From Sinonovacula constricta (Eukaryota; Mollusca; Bivalvia; Cardiida; Solecurtidae), in the NCBI GenBank assembly GCA_007844125.1, contig CM017563.1, positions 35,839,921-35,903,920 on the forward strand: a DNA stretch of 64,000 bases. The letters run 5' to 3'. Under the pieces are notes generated by a model. That model made no database searches, was not told the DNA's origin, and saw nothing but the letters and a program-made list of their open reading frames with translations. Position numbers and translations under genes: made by a program. Below, one piece after another: positions 12,801 to 27,961 of the stretch (positions within the stretch are counted from its first letter, which is position 1; every line of letters begins with the position of its first letter).

Positions 12801-15800
12801 AATAAAGCAATATCTTCAGCAAAAACGAACTACATGAGTATCATTAAAAACAGAAAGAGCAAAAATAACTGAAGAAAATGAAAGAAAAAGAAAGAGAAAG
12901 GCATGGCAAAGCTGTGAAGACAGAATACAAACTAAAAGAAAGCTAAAAAAGAATGCAGAAAAGAAATATAAAGAGAGAAGTGACAGAAGAAAAAAGAAGT
13001 GAGAAAATTGAGAATTAAAGAAAATTAAAGATAAAAGGAAGACCCCAGACAAATATCTGGGTAAAATCACCGGTGCACCCCAGGTCACTATTGGGACAGG
13101 CATTACTACCTTCTTACAGTTGAGGTAAGACTTGGGGGAAATTTTTACATTATAAGTCTCACACACCCCACTCCCCATTTACATTATAAGTCTCACACAC
13201 CCCACTCCACATTTACATTATAAGTCTCATACACCCCACTCCCCATTTACATTATAAGTCTCACACACCCCACTCCCCATTTATATTTTAAGTCTCACAC
13301 ACCCCACTCCCCATTTACATTATAAGTCTCACACACCCCACTCCACATTTACATTATAAGTCTCACACACCCCACTCCCCATTTACATTATAAGTCTCAC
13401 ACACCCCACTCTCCTTTTACATTATAAGTCTGGTAAAAAGAAATTGTGTGCACAATTTATAGCCCTTTACGGCACAGCAATGACAAAGACTTACGTGTTG
13501 GTTGAGCTCTTGGTAGAGAATCATGTCCTTAGTACTGTGTGCCAGAGACACTCTCATCTTCTTCACAACCCATTTTATAGACCCACCCTAAAACACAAGC
13601 ACAAATAAACATATCATATTTTAAATTTACTGAAAATCCTACATGAAAAATTAAAAAATGGCAGGACTCAAACTAAAGGCCACTACATTACCGATCCATA
13701 CACCACAGTGGCCATGTCAACTCCTCCATATTATTATGTGCATATACATAATGCCATTCCTTTCTCTGAAACAGAATATCTATATCTTTTTATACCTTCA
13801 GTGTAAGTTGCAGTTCAGTTTCTACATTTATCCAAGAAGCAGTAGACTTTAACAAGAGGCTTTTGATTTGTTTTTGAAGCAACTCTCACTGACACAATTA
13901 TGGTCATTACTGCAGCTATGATTAGTGGATGAGGACACCAGATGGCAGCGAGCATTATGATCAATACAGCAACGTCCAGTTGTTTTGGTGGAGGAAAACC
14001 CTAGACAAACTGTCTGGGTAGAACCACAGGCACACAACAGGTCAGCTGAAAGATCTTCCATCATTAAGTTCCTCGCCCCGAACGGGACACAAACCCATGT
14101 GATGAGAGGATTAGCAATCAGAGGAGTTACAAAGCGGCACACCACATGAAAGCTCTCGCCCCTAACAGGAACTTGAACCCATTTGTTTTGTTTTTGCTAC
14201 ATCCTCAGAACACAATGACAGTCATATTGATGATGTCCATCTAATTACTGGATAAGGATGACCTCAGACTTTTGTCTAGGTAAAACTAGCAGTACACCTC
14301 AGGTCAGCTGGAAGACTTTCTCAGGTAAAAAGTTCTCACCCCAGCTAAGACTCAAACCCAGCAAAGATTTAAACCCATGCAGTGAGGGGCTGAGGAGTTA
14401 TAAGTCAGCGACTCTAACCACTTCGATGATCCCATGTATTAAAGGATATGACTTAATACAGCAAAAGCTTTTCTACATTTATCTAAGGCTCTTACTCACT
14501 TGTATGAAGACAGTGAAGAAGATAACAAAGAGGGTTGTGGTGACAAACATGTTCTTCATCTTGAACTCTACGGGGTCGAGCAGCGCCACCAGTGAGAAGC
14601 ATACAGCGCCTCGTAAACCTCCATAACTCTGTCAGAAATAGTTATTATAATTGTGAAAGAAAAAGCAGTACTAGAAGTACTAGAAGCAGTGATAATAAAA
14701 AGAAAAAACAGAAGAATATTATTATTATTATTGTTCCTATAATTAGTTTACACTACTAATACCAATAACAATGTTAGTACTACTAATATTTATACAATAA
14801 TAATAATGATGATAATTATAATAATTAAATAAATATATATATATTTTTTATATTTTTACTTTATGAGGGGTGATGGGTTTCAAGGTCCAACCAGCAATCT
14901 TTAAGTCATCCATGGTCAGTATTCTTTAACCCTTAAACAATGCTGCAATCACTATGATAGCATTAGCATACTGCAAAACATGGGACATAAAACCAAAACC
15001 AGTTCCATTCTCCAGACACCTGGATGATTATGTCATGTAAGTTCCATCACAAGCTTAGCCTAAACAAGGGAGTATATAGCAGTACAATTGTTCAGTATGT
15101 CTTGATCATGAATTGTTTTGTTTTGTTTGTTGTTGTTTTTTTTGTTACATCGCACTGACACAATTATGGTCATATTGGCGACATTGAGCTAATTATTGGT
15201 GGAGGAAGACCCCAGACTTATGTCATGGTAGAACCACTGGTGCTCTGCAGGTTAGCTGGAAAACCTCCCCACATGAAAGTTCTTGCCCCGACTGGGACTA
15301 GAACTCTTGCAGTGAGGGGCTGAGGAGTTTCAAGTCAGCGACTCTAACCGCTCGTCCATGAGCTGTCTGAATAACTGTCTGAATGATATCACTGCAATGA
15401 CAATGATTTCTTTCAAATGTAGCAATGATTCCTTGTACAATAAAAAAAATGAAAAGAACTAAATAAATACTATAAATACATTGCATGAAATGTATGTGAA
15501 CAAAATCTGTTAAAACAGCTCACTTACAATCATAAACATTTCATCAAATTTTATTTTCCTCACTCTGGATGTATCACATCTGTTGATAAGCATTGACATA
15601 ACATATGTAACTGAAAAGAAAAAGGATCAGAAGATATGATACAATGTAGAAGCACATTTAAATGATGAATTATTGTTTGTTCGTTTGTTGGGTTTATTGT
15701 CCCACCAACAGTATTTCAGTTATCTGGAGATGGTGTCCACTTGGAGCAGATAAAGTACTGGCTTCACTGTGTAGAGCATGCCATAGACACCTGGCATGAT

Positions 15801-18800
15801 ACAACACCCAGTCACATTTTCCTGACAACGGGCCAAGCAGTCGTGGAACTACCCTTATATTTGCTTGAGCGTTAGCGAGGAAGCTATACCACTACCATTT
15901 TTAAGGTTCAAAATTATTTGAAAATGTGGAGTGTTTTTACATATTTTCAGAAAGCTATCTACTTGGAAATAGACATCTTTCTCCTTTGTTTATATAAAAA
16001 TAACAACACTCCCACTTTGCAAGTGAAAATCTCCCACTTTGGCCACATAAGTTCACATGTATGGAGTACCAATAATATAGGGTTTGGAGGTGAATTATCT
16101 GCCTTACTAGAACTGTAGTAAATTAGTTTTTTTCCTTAAATTTATCTGTTTTGTTGTTGCTGTTTTTGTTACATCAACACAATTATGGCCAGATTGGAGA
16201 CATCCTGATTATTATTAGTGGAGGAAGAGACCAGACTTATGTCTGGGTAGAACCACCGCTGCACCCCATGTTAAAACATGTCAGTGACACTGATATGGTC
16301 ATTTCTGTGTTGTCCAGATTTATTGGTGGAGGAACACCCCAGACACCTTTCTGGATGGAGGGACCACAGGGCGCTGCAAGTAAGGTAAAGTACTTCCCTA
16401 CATTAAATCCGTCACTCTGAGGGGACTTACGCCCATGAAGTGTCAAAAGGTTTACAAGTTGGCAACTCAGTTCCCAGCCAAGGGCAATCCTTGAGTAATA
16501 TGTAATATGTACTTTAAAGTTGTATTTAGCATAGCATGACTTAATATTTTTCCACTTACTTATAAATCTGTACAAGATACAGAGAAAGGTAGTCCAAAGA
16601 ACAAAGCCGGTGTTCCAGTCATGGTCACGCTTGACACACTTCAGACCCAGGAACAGGAAAATGATAATCTCGCAGGTGTTGCTGCAACAGACAATATACA
16701 AAATATCAACCTACTGTACAGTCCTTCACCTGTATCTGATGTGGGAAACACATAGCTTAAATAGGGCTGCACATTGTATGTCAATTTTGCATTTTTTACA
16801 ATATTTTGCAGCTTTGTTTTACAACATAAATAATTCTTTAGTTGGGTGAAATCGAAAGAATTTTCATATTTACAGTAATACTAGTTCAATTATTCCCAAG
16901 AATGGCACAGTATTTAAAAGGGTCCTTACCTACTGTTGGATTGTAAAAACACAGAAAAAGCATCCAACAGCTTCATAGAATAATATGAAGCACAAAATTT
17001 AATTGTGCCTTTGAAATAAATCATGTAAGATTAGCAAGAGTATGCAGGCATCAATTTCAGCACTTAGTTATCTGGTCTGTAAATTATAATTAACATGGGT
17101 TTTCTTTTCATCATTTTTTCCCCCAATTTACTAATATTTTGCTTTCAGAATTTCCAATCTGTCCATAAATCATGTTATTGCATTCCCATATTATGACCCA
17201 AATGCATGACTTGATGACCTTCTCACATGAAGTCCTTTGGAACGAATGGGACTTGAACATGGGTGGTGTGAGGCTAAGCAGTCAGAGGAGTTACAAGTCA
17301 GTGACTCTACCACTATCACATGAGTGCCCCAAAAAGGATACATAAAAGAGTCTAATAAACAATTACCAAAAAACAAGAAGAATAGTAAAAGCTTCTATTG
17401 ATTAAAATATTCCCTAAAGGTAACATAAAAGCATCTACTAATTTAACTATTTCCAAAGAAGATAAAAGTGTGTACTTTATTTCTAGGTAAGAAGATACCA
17501 AGTGTCCCGTCACCTATTTCTAGTATGGAAGTAAACATGTGTACATCTCTATAAACTGTCCGTAAAGAGATTGTTGGAATATTTATGTTTTATTACATAA
17601 ACTATAAATAGACGCAACACGATTGGTCACAACCCCAAAATAGTCGAGTCAATAAATATAGATATTGACCCGCTTTCGCCGATATTAACCAGTCTATTGA
17701 TAGAATGCAAAATTTCCATCAATATTATGCACGTGCATCTACAAAACTTCCTTAGAATTGTCAAAATTGTGGGATACTCGTCCCAGACGAACAATATTCA
17801 CAAAGTAAACAATGTAAACTATTTTCTTGCATTTAAGTTTAGATAATAATTAAAGAAATAAAAACTTTTTATTATTAACTATTTATAGTTCATGTAATAA
17901 AACAGTTATTTACATATTAGCTGGGAAATATGCTGTTGATATTGACCGCAAAAATCGTTATTGACCTCGGCTATCCTCGGTCAATAACGATTTTTTGGTC
18001 AATATCACAGCATATTTCCCAGCTAATAAGTAATTAATTGTATAATATCCAAACCAAGGCTAATAAATTTTTGTGGACACAGTTACTGATGAGGTCTGCT
18101 TGTGTGTCAAAACGAGACTGCCGTTGTCCTCATGCCAAAAACATTGATACTTATTTTTTTTTAAATCAGGAATATTTATAGGGTTTAAAAAACGAAGCTT
18201 AGGTTTGTTAAATGTTCTTTGACAATAGTGTATTTCTCTCTTACCTGATAACTTTAGCAAAGAACTTGCATGCCAGCTTGGATTTGTTGGTTATGTTTTG
18301 GAAGGCATACTGCATCTGTATTAGTCCACATGCAATGATGCTGTATGAAATATACATAGAAAACACATCACTATAAATGAAGTATACACAGAAAAACATC
18401 ATTATAAACAAAATATACACAGCAAAAACATCATTTTAAATGAATAGACACAGAAACAACATCCCTACAAATGAAATATATATAAAGAAATGTACATAGG
18501 AAACACATCATTATAAATGAAATATACACTGAAAAAAAAACATCATTATAAATGAAATATACATAGAAAAAAACATCATTTTAAATTAAGACCCATGATA
18601 TTTAAAAAGCATAAAAACATAAACAGGAAATGTTTATACAACAGATATGCCCTTTTCATTTCCTGATTAGACATATCATATAATCTCATGATAAACATTA
18701 ATCTACACGAGTTACATGTAGGTGCTTTAAAATGTTTTCCATGGAATCAATATAATAAATGTTAGCTTCCAAAATAGAATATAAAGATACTCGCAAGGTT

Positions 18801-21800
18801 AAGTAGCAGAAAATGTAAAAAGACTAACACTTGGCCTAGGGACCTAAATATCTTTTTCTTTTTTTTTTTGGCAAGATCATAACGATAATTACCTTAAATA
18901 TTGGTTTTGGGCTAATATCCAACCATGTATAAGGATTTTGGTTCAGATAAGAAATTCAAAGTTGGTATGACCTATATAACAATCATGGTTACTGTGACCA
19001 TGACCTTTTACCTAATGACCCCCAAAAATAATAAGTATTGTATGCTCATCATGACCAATGTCCCTGGCATGATTGCAGATTGTATGTTTTGGAAAAAATC
19101 AAATGGAAAACATAATTATATTGAATATCATTGTGACCTTAATGTCAATCTACTGAAGATCACTGTAATATTGACCACAGATTGATCCTCAAAATCAATA
19201 GGTCATTTTTTGTCATTTTTTCCCATGATACTGATAATAAACAAAATCACACTCAAGGTTGCTATGACCTTGACCTTTGTGCCACTGACACTTAAACCAA
19301 TTGAGGTCATCCATGATCATGGCCAATATCTCTACAAAGTTTGAGGAATGTAGATTTAGAAAATGTCCAGTTATCAATGGAAAACAAAGTAGTCTAAAGA
19401 GAAGGCATCTGTAAAAAAAATATGCTCCCTCTTTTGCAAAGAGTAAATTAATCTAGCAACATCAAATTTCAATAGAACCAATGATAATTAAGTACATAGT
19501 CAATAATACAGAATATGTCTGCTACTTGTTCCATCATGTGGGCGTCTCCTTCCTGATGATGGCAGCAGACCTATTCTTATTATGTATATAAATGGAATCA
19601 ACATCAATATTTGTGAAAGCCGATATTAACTGAATGTATGCAATGTATATCAATACAATCAACATAACTGTTATCATGCCCAATTCTTCTGCACAAAATA
19701 GAATAAATATTTCACCATTTGAATAAGGAGGTATAGTTTAAACACAAAATAAGCTAAACTAATTTAAGTTTAACAAAATACCAATACAGCAAACATAATG
19801 TATGATATATGGCTTCAAAATGTCTGGGTTTTTTATTTTAAGTTGTCCAGACACCACTTCAAAAATAGACACTGCTAGGTAATGTTATCTGTATGAAAGT
19901 TATATTTATGTTTATTTGGTCAATTATGGTCATTTTGAAAAGCTAATTACTGGTGGACAAAGACCCCTGCTATTTGCCTAAATAGAACCACCAGCACAAC
20001 AAGTGTCAGCTAGAAGGACCTCCCGACATGTAAGTTCTCAACCCAAACAGGACTGGAACCCATGAGGTGTCACAAGTCGATGACTCATATGACTTGGCCA
20101 CTGGAGCCTTAAGACATGAAATTTAAATTTGATCACCATGTAAGAACATAAGAATAAATCCACTCACCTGATTATACCAGAGAAATGGAACATCTCAGCA
20201 AGTATGTAGGACTGATAAGCAAAGCCGAAGATAATTATAGGCTCAGTGACCTTGACAGATTGTGTGAACTTGGTCAGGAAGGAGGAAAGGAGGCCAAGGA
20301 TGAGACCTACAGCAAGACCTCCGAATACCACCACAAGGAACTTGACGATTCCAAGTACAATCTGCAAAAGCACAGTGTTGAAGTTATCAACTAACACTGA
20401 AGTAAAACAACAGTTGTTCATTTACAGCGCACCACATTTTTCTAGGTGCTGGATTGTATAAAAAAATTCTGCAAGGAAGGGGGTTAACTCTATCAATTTT
20501 GTTATAGAGTTGCATGAACTTGTTGGATAATAAACAAGTATTCCAAGCTTGAGTACCGACATTTTTCAGAAACAGGCCGAAAGTTTAATAAAGTAAAAAT
20601 AGAGATGAGAATTATGAGCATAGCTCCACTTTTTTCCTTTGAAAGATAGAACTCAAAATAACAATTATTTTTGTGTTGCTGGGATAATATTTAACATTTC
20701 ACTAATCAGAAGACAATGACTGATAACTATATCCTAAGAACAAGCATTATTATAATTATTATGGCTTTATTGTTGGAGAAAGACTCAAAATAAGTCCCTG
20801 TGTAGAACCACTCATTCACCACTGGGCAGCTGGATCTTTCACACTTAAAAGTTATAACCCCAACTGTGACTGGCTCAGGAGTTCAGCCAATGGAACCACA
20901 GGAGTTCAGCCAATGGAACCCATAACCTCTGTAGCAACATCTACATGCAGCAGAATGATAACTGTGGGATGTAGTAGCAAGTCAGCAGCATGGAAAAACT
21001 TTTATTTTATATATTACAAGATACAAATACAAAATTAAACTCATACACAATGCTGTGAATTTTACTAGAGTTGGGGGAAAGGAAAATGATTTTAATGGGC
21101 GGAAGCACAAGGGGGGAAGGAAAATGACTGTATGGGCAAAAGCACAGACTTTTGGCCCAAAGCTTAAGAGCAGAAACCAAACCCTCTAATGTTTGTGCAC
21201 ATTGACATTGATCGAGATTAATTCTAATGAGTACCAGGTTGAAAGGGTTTGGAGAAGGAAAAAGATATATAGCATGTAATACTCAACCAAATCCTATATT
21301 GTGGGTACTCATTAAACTTGTCTCATTGAGACAATTCTAATGAGTACCAGGTGTATAGGGTTTGGCGGAGAAATGAAGCATACAGCATGAATCGCTAAAC
21401 GAGATCCTACGTTGTGGATACTCATTAAACTTGTCTAGTTGAGACGATTCTAATGAGTACAAGGTGTACAGGGTTTGGTGGAGAAATAAAAGATTTAGCA
21501 GGAGTTTTACCATTCATATTAGGGAATCTGCTAAAACCCAAACATGTGAGACTGAGAGTTACAAGTAGGCAACCAACCTCTATATAAAGAAATTTATAAA
21601 ACAAGTTTAATTTTAATATTTTCAGTTTACCTGATCTGCTTCTATTTCGTCCATCCGATTATATGTCTGCATCACATTGTAGAGTACCACAGTTACACCA
21701 TCGTTGAATAGTGACTCACCAAACACAATGAAGTATAACATGTTGTTCACTCCAACCTCTTGGAATATGGCCAGAACCTGCAGTTTATACCAGTATATAT

Positions 21801-24800
21801 AATGTATGGTATTTAACCATATTTACATAAGTAAGAAAACATGCCCATAGGTTTCTACTTTAAGGAAAAATATTAAGTCATATTTTATGACTACATGTAT
21901 TATGATGCACACAAATAAATTTCCAGAGAAAAATATGTATTGAAATTTCAAAATTAGCTGCGAACAAGGGTATTTTTCATTATATAATGAGAATCTATCA
22001 TATTTGTGTTGAAAGTCCCCAAAATAATATTTCTTAAAGCATATAATAAGTAGCCAGCTTGGGGTGCAGGCCAAAAAAAACTCACATATCCAGTCATATT
22101 ATCCTGACCCTGGCCAGGTGGAACAACCTTTTAAATTGATTCAGCCTAAGCTAGTAGGTTATCCCACTACTTTTTTTTTGACTAAGGTAAGTCATGTGGG
22201 AGGCTATCCCACTACGAATTTTATGACTTAGATAAGTCATGTGGGAGGCTATCCCACTACGAATTTTATGACTTAGATAAGTCATGTGGAAGGCAATCCC
22301 ACTACGTATTTTATGACTTAGATAAGTTGTGTGGGAGGCTATCTCACTACGAATTTTATGACTAAGATAAGTCATGTGGGAGGCTATCCCACTACGAATG
22401 TTATGACTTAGGTAAGTCGTGTGGGAGGCTATCCCACTACCAATGTTATGACTTAGGTAAGTCATAAAAAGCTATCCCACTACAATTTTTTTTTACTAAG
22501 GTCAGTAGTGTGGGAAGCTATCCCACTACGATTTTTATGACTTAAAAAAATCATGCTGGAGGCTATCCAACTACCACTTATATGACTTAGGGAAGCGGCA
22601 GCTTGGACTTGCAACTACTGCATTCTTAAGCTGGAGCTAAGGCTTTATTCAATCAATACCAGGGCTGTTGTATCAATAAGTGAGTGAGTTTATCCAGAGA
22701 GCTGTTGAGATATACATACAGCGACTGGATCGACAGCCACAATTAAGGCACTGAAGACTAAGATCTGCACGGGTGTACATTGGGGATCTTCCATGGCACC
22801 CACTTTAGCCAGGCCAACCAGCGTCATCCCTGACCAAATAAACAGACAAAAATAAACTGTTAAAATATATTAGAGACATCTAGCAAATGTGGCATAATTT
22901 TTTTTCTTTGTGAGTTTAGATTTGTTAAAATATAGATCCATAATGACTTTTAAAATACCATAGATTTTAAATGTTGAATTATTTAATAAAAATATGATGC
23001 TAGTAGTTATATCTTTTCTAACAAATATATACATATAGCACCCAATTTTGCCAGCAAAACCAGTTTTATCCAAGTTACAAAGAAAAAGAAATAACATTTT
23101 AATGAATCAACTAATAAGAATTAATCTAATTAAGTATATAGTATAACAGAATGTTTTTAGAACAACATTTAATGATTTTTAAATTGATCAACTATAAAAT
23201 TATATGATTTGCACCTTTCTCGGAGTTTATAACTTTTATGCCATTTCATTTATAAAAGACTGCAATAAAAATACATACACTCTCTTTAAATTATTAATCT
23301 TAAAAAAAAAATAATCAAATATTTCACCAAAACATGCTATGATAAATAAACATTAAATACCAACCAGGAGTGCCAATATATTTACAATTCAAAATGAAAT
23401 AAAAAAAGAAAAATTCTCACTCTATCTTAATAAAAACTTAATATCAAGGAATAAGTGCCAGCATTAAATTTTATTATTTTAACTATATTCTATAAACTCT
23501 CTCATTAAATATTGTTGTTGTTTAAGTTACTGTTTAAAAGAAAATAGTTACAGGATTATGTATAATGAATCATGTATTATTGAAACCTAATTAATTTTTA
23601 ATCATTCTATGGCAATTTATCTTCATAACTTCTGGTAGAAATCAACTTTGTCAGACTGCTTCATTTTTGTTCAACAATTCCACAGACCAAGACATTTAGA
23701 TGTGTGTATTTGTACTTTACTTCACAAGACGCAGCTGTGATGTATAATTACATGACTAATTGAGATCAATGCAAGTCCACAGATGTGTCTCATTCCCTAG
23801 ATGTTAAAAGCAACTTGGTGACAGTTTGTAGGTATGTGACAAACAGAACCACACAATCCACACATCATATTTATGGTATTTGAATTTTTGCATCACTATA
23901 TGAACAGTATCAGAATTAATGCATCACTATATGAATGGTATTTCAATTATTGCATCACTATTTGAACAGTATTTCCATTAAGGCATCACTATATAAACAG
24001 TATTTCAATTAAGGCATAACTATATGAACAGAATTTAAATTAAGGCATAACTATATGAACAGTATTTCAATAATTGCATCACTATATGAATGGTATTTGA
24101 ATTATTGCATCACTATATGAATGGTATTTGAATTATTGCATCACTATATGAACAGTATCAGAATTAATGCATCACTATATGAATGGTATTTCCATTAAGG
24201 CATCACTATATGAACGGTATTTCAATTAAGACATAACTATATGAACAGTATTTAAATCAAGGCATCACTATATGAACAGTATTTCAATAATTGCATCACT
24301 ATATGAATGGTATTTGAATTATTGCATCACTATATGAACAGTATCAGAATTAATGCATCACTATATGAATGGTATTTGAATTATTGCATCACTATATGAA
24401 CAGTATCAGAATTAATGCATCACTATATGAATGGTATTTGTATTATTGCATCACTATATGAACAGTATCAGAATTAATGCATCACTATATGAACAGTATC
24501 AGAATTAATGCATCACTATATGAACGGTATTTCCATTAAGGCATCACTATATGAACAGTATTTCAATTAAGGCATAACTATATGAACAGTATTTAAATTA
24601 AAGCATAACTATATGAACAGTATTTCAATAATTGCATCACTATATGATCAATATTTCAATTAAGGCATCACTATATGAACAGCATTTCAATTAAGGCATA
24701 ACGATATGAACAGTATTTCAATTAAGGCATAACTTATATGAACAGTATTTCAATTAAGGCATAACTATATGAACAGCATTTCAATTAAGGCATCACTATA

Positions 24801-26619
24801 TGAACAGCATTTCAATTAAGGCATAACGATATGAACAGTATTTCAATTAAGGCATCACTATATGAACGGTATTTCAATTATTGCATCACTATATGAATAG
24901 TATTTCAATTATTGCATCACTATGAACACAACCAACATATTTATGATGGATGTATACATATGATAGAAATTACTGCATGCAGTGATCAATTAGGATGCTG
25001 AGCTCAAAACAGCTAAAAATAAGGTGAAAAGTAAGGAAATGTTTTTGATACTCCCAACCCATAACAAAATCCTTTAACGAATGGCATGTTCATAAATAAT
25101 TGTTGATTCTGTTTATTGTCCCACCAACAGTATTTCAGTTATCTGGAAACTGTGTCCACTTGAAGCAGAAATCCCACAGTGACCAATGCATGTACCTGCA
25201 TTTAATGTGACAAATGTCATAACTTCTTTTAGAACCAGACACTGATAAAATACAGAGAAACCAGGGAATTTACCTGTATTTAATGTAGGAAAATTTCAGA
25301 AATCTTTTAAAAACAAGGAGATGATTAAACCCAGAGTGGCAATGCTTGTACCTGCATTTAATTTGAATGTCATCAAATCTTTAAGAACCTGGCACAGATA
25401 AAACTCAATGTTATCCATGAAACAATACAAGCTACAGAAATTAAGTACAGACTGAACTCTGGTGACATCCGATCTCTGATGAGGGAAGCCACTACTACCA
25501 ACTTTAAAGGCTTTGGTTTGACACAGCTGGGGTTTGAACTCGCAACCTCCCGATCCGCAAGCCAACGCTCTACCAACTGAGTACACAGCAGATGATGTAG
25601 ATGAGCTAAAATATTAGTGGTCACATGGTTTTCTTAGTTTAAAAATAGCTAACTCTGCAGGGTGGCTAAGATAGGAAATACATGCTTGTAATGAAGATTG
25701 TGGCGTTACGGTACACTTGTCAGACAGGTGTAGGACATTAATAAACAGCATTTTGCAAGATCTGTTCTGGTAACAATGGTTTACTATGATGTTTAATGAA
25801 AACATTTTTTGGCCCAAACTGTCGAATACCACCTTTAAGGTGTGGTATGGTTTATGGTAATGTGGTGAATGGTGTTTCAAAGAAATAACTCATTAAACCA
25901 CATGAGAACACTACAACATGTTTTATGGAGAAAATGTCACCAAGAACAAAATCACAGTTCTATTCCTGCAGTTTACAAAACATCTTTTCAATTACATCAT
26001 GCCATAACATCCATTTTCCACATTAAAACCCACGCATGTGTTTGCAAAGAAGAGATAATTTATAAAGGAATCATCAGACTAATGGCCATATTGTTTGTGC
26101 AGCGATCATCTAGACACTTTGCCCAAGAGATTTGTTACTAATTGACCTTTACATTAATAAATTAATTGCTTGCCACATTTCCAGCAACTAATCATGATAA
26201 TTATTTTATTTCTTGCTTTCTGATACAGCCTTGTCAATATTTATTCAGTGAGGTTTTGTTTTTGCTGTGTTCAGGTTATTGCTACCAACAGACATTCTAG
26301 AATTTCTGTGCATCAAGAATAAAACCACGATATCAATATAAAATATTTCAAGTTGCATTGTAAAATCCCAGATTCGTAAGACACAAATTTCATGTTAACA
26401 ACAATAAGTGTGCGCCTGTAGTGTGGTGGAAGTTGCCGATATGTTACTCCTGTGACGGCTCAGTCTCTCACCATGTGAGCTCGATGGTGAAGAAGGACTG
26501 AATGTAGGAATGACTTACAGGTAACCTGTGGTGTGCACCGCTGGATCTACCCAGTCATTTGCCTTGAGTTTTCTCCTCCAAAAAAAGCTAAACATTGCTA
26601 TAATGATCATTACGGATGC

Positions 26620-26690
<71 letters not shown>

Positions 26691-27885
26691 TAAAACCTCT
26701 CGAAACGGCAGTTCTAAGCAGCGGCTACCTCTAAGCAACAGCAGTTAAATTTCCCCCCAGTAGTTTTCAGCGCATTTTAACCTCTAAGCAGCAACTCCTC
26801 CGAGAAGCGGTAAGCGGCCGTGTTAATCTCTTTCCTGAGGCTAGTTAAACCTCTGCGTAGCAACACCAGTGCAGCTTTTTTTAGAACAGTCTGTCGCATA
26901 CACCAGAAATGTCACGCGGTTGGCTGATCACTGTACCCTTTTGAGAAGGTGTTAATTGGAATTAAGTTACCGTTGGACAGGAAACCAGCTGCATGCTACA
27001 AACATGCCGTTGTAGATCTAGGGTATTGCGGGAATGTGTGAAAGAAGTGTAAACTATTGATAATGTTAACGGTTGGTTTGTTTTCTTTAATTGATCGAAA
27101 GATCAAAAGATATCACTGTATTGATTGCTCACTTAAAAAGATAAAAAGATGTTAGGTTTGTTTTCTTGGTAAATCAGTCTTTGCATGACTCAATACTGGA
27201 ATACTGGTCATTTTGTCTTGAAATGTCTTATAAAAAGGTTTACCTTACGTTAGAGCAGAGGGTTACTGCAATAAAGTTATAGAACAAGGAAGGTCAGCAC
27301 AGTCTATTGCTACCGAGTTGGGCTGCGGCAGAACTCAGATACAGGTCCGTTACTGATGATATTGTTTTTGTAATAGACAAGCAAATGCTGATTGCCTATA
27401 TTAAATTGAAGATATGATTAATATTAAAATAAATTTAAATGTAACCTGTTTATATTTTATAATTTTAAAAACTATTCTTGTTAAATACTGTAGATTAAGC
27501 TATCATCAGTAGATTTAAGTTGTGTGCTATTTTACTTGTTGTCTAATGTGATTCTTTGCATTTTCAATTTCATAGTTGTGTGGGAAGCGCATGGCAGAAG
27601 TCATCATGTACATAGATTTTCAAGTTTTTTGTGTTATACAACTTGTTTTTTCATCATCAATAAATTATTTAAAAAATCATCTTCTGTTTTCACTTATAAC
27701 AATATATTGCATTTTCATAACCAAAGCAAAATTTACTAAAACATATACTTAGAAAAATCTAATATCAGTACAAAACTATTTAAAAACACATTTTTTCTCG
27801 TCTCATTGAAACCTCTGAGCAGCAACACCTCTGAGCAGCAACACTTTTTCATGCCTCTGCCAGATGTAGCTGTGGAGAGGTTTTA

Positions 27886-27961
<76 letters not shown>

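Noticed and set aside
18925..19185. 86-codon frame [20 protein letters not shown]...
   Set aside because: Lies in a dispersed 'tgaccttgacctt' repeat found again at 32.6 kb with stops.
22151..22465. 104-codon frame of [15 protein letters not shown] repeats
   Set aside because: Product of the 45-bp intronic array (15 codons per unit); units diverge at codon-neutral and non-neutral sites alike.
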